Below are positions 1-5,506 of a stretch of 7,771 bases of DNA, in pieces. The stretch is from Candidatus Baldrarchaeota archaeon (lineage in GTDB: Archaea; Asgardarchaeota; Baldrarchaeia; Baldrarchaeales; DXJG01): assembly GCA_030587435.1 (NCBI GenBank), contig JAUQZC010000139.1:1-7771 (forward strand), written 5' to 3'. Both the position numbers and the translations under genes were made by a program. The number at the start of each line of letters is the position of its first letter. Position 1 is the stretch's first letter. The notes under the pieces were generated by a model. It saw only the letters and a program-made list of their open reading frames with translations. It ran no database searches and was not told the DNA's origin.

Positions 1-478
1 TTCCTCCATTGAAAAGTACAGCATTATCGTGGTCTAAAAACTGTTTGAGGAGTTCTTCACTTGTAGCTGCAACATGTATTTTAGGTTGTTCGGGCACTCT
101 CCCCATGCTGTACGCTGCCAGTGCAATTATCAATTCACATCCAAACTCGTGAAACTTTTGTGCAATAAATTTAGAATACTCGTGAAGACCAACCGGGCTT
201 AAAGGTTGCGCATCTCCTGTTAAAAACAAAAAGTCTCGATCTTTACCTTTATAGAGGAAAATTGAGCTTTTTAGTGGCCGTGCAACTCCGTTTTTTCCAA
301 CCACGATCCATGCAGGATAATCGTATGGAAAAATATCCATAATTCGTTTAGCGTTTAATTCTACTATCATTCTTACTACAGCTAGCTTTCCAACTCTCGC
401 TATTCCAGGTAACCCTACTATAGCTATTGGGTGATTAAGATTTTCTCTTTTTACTTCTTGATATATTTTTGTTCGCAT
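1..478 (-). CDS. PAC2 family protein (proteasome assembly chaperone-like), C-terminus cut off by the window
   Basis: An open frame of 159 codons begins at the ATG at 478-476 and runs off the left edge, so the C-terminal part is missing. The N-terminus carries the family signature: a beta strand and glycine loop reading IAIVGLPGIARVGK (about residues 18-31), followed by a helix. Further on are LFLTGDAQPLSPVGLHEYS (about 92-110) and a strand/loop ending AAYSMGRVPEQP, then a segment on the way to a glycine-rich loop (FNGG at the edge). This order (GLPGIG-like loop, TGD-QPLSP, GGY-GR-like turn) is typical of the archaeal PAC2/COG2047 family, related to eukaryotic PAC2 and the archaeal Pba proteasome-assembly chaperones. 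The usual length is about 240-270 residues, so about 60% is visible. A role in proteasome assembly is inferred from the family; many archaeal members are uncharacterised. The gene is divergent from the longin-type gene at 661. Its ribosome binding site is weak (GGCGGTC just upstream). Confidence 0.88.
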   Translation of the reverse strand, partial: MRTKIYQEVKRENLNHPIAIVGLPGIARVGKLAVVRMIVELNAKRIMDIFPYDYPAWIVVGKNGVARPLKSSIFLYKGKDRDFLFLTGDAQPLSPVGLHEYSKFIAQKFHEFGCELIIALAAYSMGRVPEQPKIHVAATSEELLKQFLDHDNAVLFNGG

Positions 479-584
479 TTTGACCGCCGAAACTTTCGCT
501 CCATTAATGAAATATTTTATGTCTCTTTAAGTTTACTATTATGGGAACTGCTATATTAATTGCGAGGTTCTCAAAAATAAAAGA

Positions 585-602
585 GATATATGTGAAATTT
601 CA
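585..602 (+). promoter_or_regulatory. Putative TATA element overlapping a 10-bp palindrome, upstream of the longin-type gene
   Basis: A TATA-like stretch (GATATATG, 585-592) is followed at once by the perfect palindrome TGAAATTTCA (593-602). A start site about 25 bp downstream of the TATA centre would fall near 613, giving a leader of about 20-50 nt depending on the start codon used. The palindrome sits where a repressor would occlude initiation, but perfect 10-bp palindromes are common in AT-rich DNA, so operator function is only a guess. Confidence 0.3.
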
Positions 603-660
603 TATGTTAGAAATATAGGTTAAAGGTTGAATGAACAAAACTAGTAAAGAGGCCCGCAAT

Positions 661-1620
661 ATGATTTATAACATTTGGATTATTGATTCTTCTGGGCTTT
701 GTATATTTTATAGGTCGTATGGGGGGTTCAAGACAGACCCACATCTAATTTCCGGGTTTTTTACAGCTATATACAATTTTGCTAGGGAGGTTGGAGGAGA
801 TAGATTAGAAACCATTTCCATGCAAGATACAGCATTTACTTTTCTTGTCTCTAAAAATATACTTTTTGTAGTTGCTTCAGATGATAAAACTGGAAATGAA
901 GGTAAAGAACTTCTGAAAGCAATTGAAAAGGAATTCTTCAAGAGATTTGAACGAAAACTTGTTCTTTTCAGTGACATGCTTCGTGAAACTCCTGAAGTTT
1001 TAGCCTTCCAACACTTTGTGGATTCTTTAGTTGAAAAAATTAACGCTAAACCTACAGTTTTACTGGAAATTAAACTTGAAAAAGAGCTGGAAAATATTTA
1101 TCCAAAGCGATTATGTAGTATTATTGAATTATTAAGACGAGGTTCTAGAATTCGCGAAGAAATAATGAAAAAATTTGGTTTAGAAGGATTAGACGTTCTA
1201 AGTATTGCAGACGGAACTCGTAATATAGTAGAAATTTCCGAAATTGTTGGCTTACCACCTCCAAGAGCTCTCGAAATAATAGAATATGCTAGACAACATG
1301 GATGGCTAACAATGCGATCAATCGGTAAAGCAGAGATCTCGAGTATTATCGAGAGTTTTCTTAGAGGAGAGATAAACATCAGAGAAGTTGGAGAAAAATT
1401 ATCTAAAGTTTATGGAAGAAAGGTAGATGAAGAAACCATAATGAGACTAATAGAACCTGCCAAAAGGATCGAAGGAAGCATTAAAAAAGGTTTATCTGCA
1501 TCATTGAAAAGAAGACCGGACATAAAAAAAGAAACTGTCTCAAAAATAGCATTTTTAGCTGCAATAACTACCCTAATTTTAGTGTTAATTCTATTGTTTA
1601 CAAAAAATGTTAGAATCTAA
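661..1620 (+). CDS. Longin-like domain protein with winged-helix-like segment and C-terminal membrane anchor
   Basis: This is a 319-residue protein of unknown function. Residues 1-125 read as a longin-type alpha/beta domain. They start directly with a strand (MIYNIWIIDSSGLCIFYRSY), then SGFFTAIYNFAREVG (helix), TAFTFLVSKNILFVVASDD (two strands) and a long helix ending EKEFFKRF. This is the pattern seen in sigma/mu-adaptin-like longins and archaeal relatives. Residues about 173-218 (LSIADGTRNIVEISEIVGLP to EYARQHGWL) look like a winged helix-turn-helix of the 'DGxR...EIAE.LGL' kind. A basic, helical stretch follows, then one hydrophobic segment (about 296-313, IAFLAAITTLILVLILLF) with only six residues after it, so the protein is probably tail-anchored facing the cytoplasm. 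Start choice: the ATG at 661 has GAGG (649-652) eight bases upstream and opens exactly on the domain. An in-frame ATG at 631 would add ten polar residues and has a poorer site. The longin call is from pattern recognition, not a search. Confidence 0.8.
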   Translation: MIYNIWIIDSSGLCIFYRSYGGFKTDPHLISGFFTAIYNFAREVGGDRLETISMQDTAFTFLVSKNILFVVASDDKTGNEGKELLKAIEKEFFKRFERKLVLFSDMLRETPEVLAFQHFVDSLVEKINAKPTVLLEIKLEKELENIYPKRLCSIIELLRRGSRIREEIMKKFGLEGLDVLSIADGTRNIVEISEIVGLPPPRALEIIEYARQHGWLTMRSIGKAEISSIIESFLRGEINIREVGEKLSKVYGRKVDEETIMRLIEPAKRIEGSIKKGLSASLKRRPDIKKETVSKIAFLAAITTLILVLILLFTKNVRI

Positions 1621-1741
1621 CTCTGGAAATGTTTATTAATAACCTGCAATTTTATGTAATTTCCTTAAAATAAATTGACACTTACCTGAAAAGCATTGGA
1701 TTCCGAAATAGACTTACTGCCTAGATGTGCAATGTAAAGAC

Positions 1742-1795
1742 ATATATAGAAGGGTGCTTAATTTCATGTTGCTCTTCATCACTAATATTTATCTA
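1742..1795 (+). promoter_or_regulatory. Possible promoter elements for the RAM-domain gene in a 218-bp intergenic stretch
   Basis: The gap between the longin-type gene and the RAM-domain gene (1621-1838) is AT-rich and shows no coding frame or stable hairpin. Two TATA-like stretches are visible: ATATATAG near 1742-1749, which would imply a leader of about 70 nt, and TTTATCTA near 1788-1795, which would place initiation about 20-25 nt before the start codon. The nearer one fits the short leaders typical of archaea better. I cannot decide between them. Confidence 0.25.
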
Positions 1796-1825
1796 GTTAA
1801 AAGTTGTTATTTCTATTAGTGTTAC

Positions 1826-1831
1826 GGAGGG
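1826..1831 (+). promoter_or_regulatory. Strong ribosome binding site (GGAGGG) that fixes the RAM-gene start
   Basis: GGAGGG lies seven bases before the ATG at 1839 and only four bases before the in-frame TTG at 1836. Normal spacing selects the ATG, so the protein starts MIAFVLIVTK rather than one codon earlier. Confidence 0.75.
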
Positions 1832-1838
1832 CGATTTG

Positions 1839-2090
1839 ATGATAGCGTTTGTACTCATAGTTACGAAACCAGATACCGAAGAACAAATATTAAGTAAACT
1901 TTCGGAACATGAAGAAGTTATAGAAGCACATTTCGTAACGGGAGAATTTGACATTATAGCAAAAGTACGAGGAAAGGATATAAGAGAAATCAGCGAATTT
2001 GTTAGTAAAAAAATTAGGACTTGGGAAGGAGTACAGAGAACAGTAACAGCACTATCCATTAAGGAAATCAAAGGTAAGTCGACTTACTAA
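1839..2090 (+). CDS. Stand-alone Lrp/AsnC ligand-binding (RAM) domain protein
   Basis: This 83-residue protein consists of only the effector-binding domain of Lrp/AsnC regulators, without the DNA-binding helix-turn-helix. It shows the whole betaalphabeta-betaalphabeta pattern: strand MIAFVLIVTK, helix TEEQILSKLSEHEEV, strand EAHFVTGEFDIIAKVRG (the conserved G-x-(F/Y)-D-(I/L) turn at about residues 46-50), helix REISEFVSKKIRTWEGV, and a final strand RTVTALSIKEI. Family members of about 75-85 residues are common in archaea. They assemble as dimers or higher rings that bind small molecules such as amino acids at subunit interfaces, and may hetero-oligomerise with full Lrp proteins. The ligand and partner here are unknown. 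The gene appears monocistronic and converges on the minus-strand gene ending at 2139, 48 bp away. Confidence 0.87.
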   Translation: MIAFVLIVTKPDTEEQILSKLSEHEEVIEAHFVTGEFDIIAKVRGKDIREISEFVSKKIRTWEGVQRTVTALSIKEIKGKSTY

Positions 2091-2138
2091 CATCACAATT
2101 TAATACAACTGCGAAATAGCAACATCTATAGATTTGAA

Positions 2139-2999
2139 TTATTCCAAAAACTTTGTAATAGATGTTTGTTTCGTCTTAAAGAACCTATACTTACATACCT
2201 CAAATATTTTTGCGGAAAGTTTTTCAGTGGCTTCTCCTATATTCCTTAAAATTGTTCTAACTTCTTCTTCAGACATTTCACGCAACCTAAATGAGAGTAA
2301 CAACAAGGAAAATGAATTTTTTACAAGAGCAGACAATTTGTTCCAATCTCTTAGGGAAATCAGCCCATGTCTGGTTCCAAATCTTCTCTTACCAGCCCAC
2401 TTTATAAACATTGAAACATAATGTTCACCATCGACGCTAGATATTCCAAAAGCCATCAGGGAAGTAAATCTTAGTAAGCGTTCTCCCTTAATTTGCGGCA
2501 AATCTGATATTTTACATGTTTTACTCTCTATTGCATGAGATGAGAGATTTATCTGAGGAGTTATTTCTATTGGTCCTCCAACAAAACTTTGGGTTACAGA
2601 AAGCCTATCTGAGAGAGTTTCGTAAAGTTTTGAAGCCATTTTCTCAGCTTCTCTTAAGGTTAACTTTATGATAAAGGGATCCTTGTTAAATAGCTTAGCA
2701 GAGGCTTTTAGAAAACTAATGGTTGCTACATTTAGTTTAAAGAGTTTATCTATCTCGGTAAGTGGGAATTGCACAGATATGTGGTCAATAAATGGTTTTT
2801 CGGTTGCTTGCCTTACATTTTTTGAAGAAATAGCTATTAATAGTTTCCATTCGCCTCTAAAATTAACAACGCGAAAAGAAAGAATGTAAACCGTGTCATA
2901 AAACCTATGTAAAATGATGGAGGGAAGAGGAAGCGCCATACTTTTGTTAAAAGTCAACTCATAAATTGATGGCGTTCCTAATATTAAGCGACTTGCCAA
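2139..2999 (-). CDS. Uncharacterised protein with a C-terminal PIP-box (predicted PCNA partner)
   Basis: I do not recognise the family of this 286-residue protein. It is soluble-looking and mixed alpha/beta: an N-terminal beta-rich part (ILSFRVVNFRGEWKLLIAIS near 39-58), a helical middle (LREAEKMASKLYETLSDR near 118-135), a second beta-rich part with VDGEHYVSMFIKWAGKRRFG, and a long amphipathic helical C-terminal region (MSEEEVRTILRNIGEATEKL). The last residues are KTKQTSITKFLE. Q278-T-S-I281-T-K-F284-L285 matches the PCNA-interacting motif Q-x-x-(I/L/M)-x-x-aromatic-hydrophobic, at the extreme C-terminus after a basic linker, as in many archaeal PCNA clients. That predicts a role at the sliding clamp in replication or repair, but the catalytic or structural function is unknown. 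Start: a TTG at 2999 with AGGTG (3011-3007) seven bases upstream; the next in-frame ATG would remove 20 residues. It is divergent from the uracil-DNA glycosylase gene. Confidence 0.75.
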   Translation of the reverse strand: MASRLILGTPSIYELTFNKSMALPLPSIILHRFYDTVYILSFRVVNFRGEWKLLIAISSKNVRQATEKPFIDHISVQFPLTEIDKLFKLNVATISFLKASAKLFNKDPFIIKLTLREAEKMASKLYETLSDRLSVTQSFVGGPIEITPQINLSSHAIESKTCKISDLPQIKGERLLRFTSLMAFGISSVDGEHYVSMFIKWAGKRRFGTRHGLISLRDWNKLSALVKNSFSLLLLSFRLREMSEEEVRTILRNIGEATEKLSAKIFEVCKYRFFKTKQTSITKFLE

Positions 3000-3006
3000 G
3001 AGTCTA

Positions 3007-3011
3007 CACCT
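3007..3011 (-). promoter_or_regulatory. Ribosome binding site (AGGTG) supporting a TTG start
   Basis: On the minus strand AGGTG, complementary to the archaeal 16S tail, ends seven bases before the TTG at 2999-2997. This spacing is the main reason for accepting a TTG start for the PIP-box protein. A TATA-like stretch (TTTTTATATAG) lies further upstream on the minus strand near 3045-3055. Confidence 0.5.
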
Positions 3012-3103
3012 ATATTCGACTTCAACTAAAAATATTGTATACTTATCTATATAAAAATTCCGAGATACTTCTCTATAAATTTAACATATCAATGGCAAAT
3101 TAA

Positions 3104-3111
3104 TATATAAA
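3104..3111 (+). promoter_or_regulatory. TATA box of the uracil-DNA glycosylase gene
   Basis: TATATAAA lies at 3104-3111, about 48 bp before the ATG at 3155. Initiation about 25 bp downstream of its centre would fall around 3130-3134, leaving a short leader that includes GAGG at 3148-3151. Confidence 0.45.
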
Positions 3112-3154
3112 CATCCGTGGAGAAAGAAAAATAAATATCCTAGGGTTGAGGAAA

Positions 3155-3742
3155 ATGGAAAACAAAGCTACAAAATTGAAGGAAATAGCTGAGAAGATAA
3201 AAAACTGTAAGAAATGCGAACTTTGGAAAAATAGGACAAATGCCGTTCCGGGAGAAGGAAACCCAAATGCAAAAATAATGTTTATAGGAGAAGCTCCAGG
3301 TAGGAACGAAGACCTTTATGGTATACCTTTTTGTGGAAGAGCTGGTGCAGTCTTAGATGACCTTTTAAGCGAAATAGGCTTGAAAAGGGAAGATGTTTTC
3401 ATTACTAATGTTGTAAAATGCAGACCTCCAGGAAACCGTGACCCTAAGCCTGAAGAAATTGCTGCGTGTTCCCCCTTTTTAGATGAACAGATTAAAGTAG
3501 TAAATCCGAAAATAATTGTCACCTTAGGAAATTATGCAACTAGTTATATTTTGAATAAATTTGGGTTTAAAGCTGAAAACATAAGTAAGGTTCGTGGAAA
3601 AGTTTTCAAAGTAACCACACTTCTAACAACATTAAAAATCATACCAACATATCATCCAGCTACCTCTCTCTATAGACCTCCACTAAGAGAATACCTTAAA
3701 GAAGATTTTAAAATCATAGCTAGAGAATTGGAGGAAACTTAA
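3155..3742 (+). CDS. udg: Family-4 uracil-DNA glycosylase, [4Fe-4S] type
   Basis: This 195-residue enzyme removes uracil from DNA by cleaving the N-glycosidic bond, the first step of base excision repair after cytosine deamination. Four cysteines for the iron-sulfur cluster are present: C18 and C21 (NCKKCEL), C89 (VVKCRPPGNRDPKP) and C105 (AACSPF), with the normal spacing. Motif A is GEAPGRNED (45-53), the uracil-pocket segment is GIPFCGRAG (about 56-64), and motif B carries the catalytic-loop histidine in TYHPAT (H167). Length is normal for the family, and no key residue is missing. Start: the ATG at 3155 has GAGG at 3148-3151, with a short spacing of three bases; an in-frame TTG at 3146 would add three residues. 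No PIP-box is visible in this protein, although family-4 enzymes elsewhere work with PCNA. It appears monocistronic, divergent from the PIP-box gene and followed by the structured-RNA island. Confidence 0.95.
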   Translation: MENKATKLKEIAEKIKNCKKCELWKNRTNAVPGEGNPNAKIMFIGEAPGRNEDLYGIPFCGRAGAVLDDLLSEIGLKREDVFITNVVKCRPPGNRDPKPEEIAACSPFLDEQIKVVNPKIIVTLGNYATSYILNKFGFKAENISKVRGKVFKVTTLLTTLKIIPTYHPATSLYRPPLREYLKEDFKIIARELEET

Positions 3743-3756
3743 AACGTATTAAATTG

Positions 3757-3874
3757 CCGTAGGGTGAGGCTATAGCGAGAGAAGCGTGCTACGGACAGAT
3801 CCTTTGCATCCAAAGATACACTTAATCCCCCACAGAGGAGGATTGAGGATCACGCTTCACCTATCGCCGCCTCA
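3757..3874. ncRNA. Unidentified structured RNA: GC-rich island with nested stems and a crossing pairing
   Basis: This intergenic island is about 54% G+C in an AT-rich window and folds extensively. Pairings seen directly: TGAGGC 3765-3770 with GCCTCA 3869-3874; ATAG 3772-3775 with CTAT 3861-3864; GAAGCGTG 3781-3788 with CACGCTTC 3851-3858 (8 bp, perfect). Inside these, hairpin CTTTG 3802-3806 / CAAAG 3811-3815 has a 4-base loop, and hairpin AATCC 3824-3828 / GGATT 3840-3844 is extended by CC/GG around ACAGA. CCGTAG 3757-3762 with CTACGG 3789-3794 crosses the nested stems. GC-rich structured islands in AT-rich archaeal genomes are a classic sign of non-coding RNA genes. The strand is unresolved. 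The minus strand is slightly favoured, because the C3829/A3839 mismatch becomes a U-G wobble there, making hairpin 2 continuous. I find no 5S, SRP, RNase P or tRNA signature. It could be a trans-acting RNA or, on the plus strand, part of a long tldD leader. Confidence 0.7.
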
Positions 3875-4110
3875 ATATTTATATTGCTGAATTATAATAT
3901 TAGTTTTTCTATCTAGAATCCTAGAACGCCAGTTGCAACTAATATTTGGATGTTTGATTTAAAGTCGGTTATATATCGTTGTACGTAGATAAATACTGTC
4001 ATTGCAATGAAATGGTAGATTATTATAATATCTAATACCTTTAAAATAGGTAATTGAATCTGTAAGAATGTTGAAAGATTAGATAACTAGGTTTGATAGG
4101 AAGGGATTTT
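3875..4110. other. AT-rich intergenic stretch between the RNA island and tldD
   Basis: I see no coding frame here. Just after the island on the plus strand is a T5 run (3904-3908) that could end a plus-strand RNA. Read on the minus strand, ATATAAAT and TATTATAA stretches (about 3876-3900) could be promoter elements for a minus-strand RNA. Two perfect palindromes share the core TTGCAA: AGTTGCAACT (3931-3940) and TCATTGCAATGA (3999-4010). The tldD promoter follows. Confidence 0.4.
4036..4052 (+). promoter_or_regulatory. Probable tldDE promoter with inverted repeat around the TATA element
   Basis: A TATA-like core (CTTTAAAATA, 4039-4048) is framed by the inverted repeat TACCT (4036-4040) / AGGTA (4048-4052). 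Initiation about 25 bp downstream would fall near 4069, giving a leader of about 40 nt to the ATG at 4111. The repeat could be an operator, but its arms are only 5 bp. Confidence 0.4.
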
Positions 4111-5505
4111 ATGGAAGAAATTTTTGATAAAATTGTTGAAAAGGGGTTCCAGCTTGGAGCTGAGTATATTGATATGCGATATCAAGAGGTGAAAAGCGAA
4201 ATTATAGTATCTGAAAATGGGAAATTTTCAAGGTATGAAAGTGAGGCTGCCCGCGGTGTTGGCATAACGGCTATCGTGGATGGAATTCCAGGTTTTGCGT
4301 CTACTACCATAATAAATCCAGACATTTTATTGGAAGTTTTAAATGAAGCTGTTAAAATTGCTAAAACGTCCACAAAACTTGTTAACAAAAAGGTTTATGC
4401 TGAAATAGAACCTTACACCGATGAGAAAACTGTTTCCGTAAAAGTAGATCCATTTGAGGTTTCTCCAGATGAAAAGGTCAACTTTGTAGTTGATGTTAAC
4501 AAAGCATCGATTATAAGTGATGAAGTAAAGAGTGTTTCTACAACTCTTGGGGTAGAAGAAGATCAAAGATGGTTTTTATCAAGTGAAGGTGCAAATATAA
4601 AGACTAGAATTTTGTTAACCGGGTTAAGACACTACTCGGTTGCCAAGGTTAATGGCGTAATGGAACGAGTGAGGGATGCCGAAACCTTCGTTGGTGGATA
4701 CGAATTTTTCAAGGAATTTAATGCTGAGAAATTCGTAACGGATCTATCGAGACTTGCTATTGACGCTGCGAAGGCTAAGCCTGCTAAGCCTGGAACGTAT
4801 CCTGTTGTTGCTGATCCAGACATTATTGGATTAATTCTTCACGAGGCTTTTGGACATGCTAGTGAAGGTGATCTAGTTGCTAGCAAGGAATCTATACTTT
4901 GTGGTAAGCTTGGTGAGAAAGTTGCAAGTGAATATGTGACCATTGTCGATAATGGAGTAGTTAAAGGGGGATATCCTGTATGGTATGATGATCAAGGAGT
5001 GAAGAAGATGAAAACCGTTATAGTTAAAGAAGGTATTCTTGACGGTTACCTTTTAAGTAGGGAGACTGCCTCTGACCTTGGGTTGGAGCCAACCGGCAAT
5101 GCTAGAGCCCAAGATTTTGAGAATGTCCCCATCGTTAGACAAACAAACTATTATATGGAGCCTGGAGACCATAGTTTTGAAGAACTTGTAGAAGATGTAG
5201 ATTTTGGTTACTATATCAAAGGTAGAGGCGGCGGCGGTGGTCAAGTGGATGTAGGTGTTGGCAGTTTCATTTTTAATGCGGGACCAAGCTACGTTATTGA
5301 AAAGGGAGAAATAAAAGAGTTAGTTAAATCTGTTTCGATTAGTGGACTGATTTTAGAAACCTTAAAGAGTGTTGATGCTGTTGGAAAAGATTTTAAGGTT
5401 ACTACTAGTGTTTTTGGTGGCTGCGGGAAAAGTGCTCAACGTGTTAGAGTAGGTCATGGAGGCCCGTTTGTTAGAATTAGAAAAATGATTATCGGAGGAA
5501 GATAA
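4111..5505 (+). CDS. tldD: TldD, zinc metalloprotease catalytic subunit of the TldD/TldE complex
   Basis: This 464-residue protein has the full set of TldD features. The N-terminal alpha/beta domain reads GAEYIDMRYQE...GVGITAIVDG (about residues 13-65). The zinc motif HExxxH is H244-E-A-F-G-H249 (in LILHEAFGHASEGD). Downstream are the glycine-rich GRGGGGGQVD segment (about 371-380) and the C-terminal FGGCGKS with C438, the cysteine that completes zinc binding in the family. TldD and TldE form a heterodimeric cytoplasmic peptidase that cleaves unfolded peptides threaded into its cavity. In E. coli it matures microcin B17 and degrades the CcdA antitoxin; the archaeal substrate is unknown. Start: the ATG at 4111 has GGAAGGG (4099-4105) five bases upstream. 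An in-frame TTG at 4093 would put this site inside the gene and is less likely. It is in an operon with tldE, one base downstream. Confidence 0.95.
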   Translation: MEEIFDKIVEKGFQLGAEYIDMRYQEVKSEIIVSENGKFSRYESEAARGVGITAIVDGIPGFASTTIINPDILLEVLNEAVKIAKTSTKLVNKKVYAEIEPYTDEKTVSVKVDPFEVSPDEKVNFVVDVNKASIISDEVKSVSTTLGVEEDQRWFLSSEGANIKTRILLTGLRHYSVAKVNGVMERVRDAETFVGGYEFFKEFNAEKFVTDLSRLAIDAAKAKPAKPGTYPVVADPDIIGLILHEAFGHASEGDLVASKESILCGKLGEKVASEYVTIVDNGVVKGGYPVWYDDQGVKKMKTVIVKEGILDGYLLSRETASDLGLEPTGNARAQDFENVPIVRQTNYYMEPGDHSFEELVEDVDFGYYIKGRGGGGGQVDVGVGSFIFNAGPSYVIEKGEIKELVKSVSISGLILETLKSVDAVGKDFKVTTSVFGGCGKSAQRVRVGHGGPFVRIRKMIIGGR

Positions 5506-5506
5506 A

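Noticed and set aside
631..660. Earlier ATG start for the longin-type protein
   Set aside because: It would add ten polar residues before the first strand of the domain and has weaker ribosome-binding spacing than the ATG at 661, which has GAGG eight bases upstream. It remains possible.
2134..2421. 95-codon open frame on the plus strand
   Set aside because: It is antisense to the 3' half of the PIP-box gene, has no ribosome binding site, and its translation has no coherent domain pattern. The minus-strand frame is three times longer with a good start and a recognisable C-terminal motif.
3757..3874. HDV-like self-cleaving ribozyme
   Set aside because: The crossing stems (CCGTAG/CTACGG and TGAGGC/GCCTCA) resemble the P1/P2 order of that fold, but no P3 hairpin is available between them, the catalytic-C context before the second P2 strand is missing, and the strong 8-bp stem would compete with it.
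3757..3874. 5S rRNA, SRP RNA, RNase P RNA or intron-containing tRNA
   Set aside because: The size fits 5S only, yet the conserved CGAAC/GAAGUUAAGC-type segments are absent. I also see no GGAAG/AGCA-type SRP helix 8, no RNase P core segments and no TTCRA T-loop on either strand.
5226..5241. GGC/GGT-rich low-complexity stretch as a repeat
   Set aside because: It encodes the conserved glycine-rich segment of TldD and is explained by the protein.
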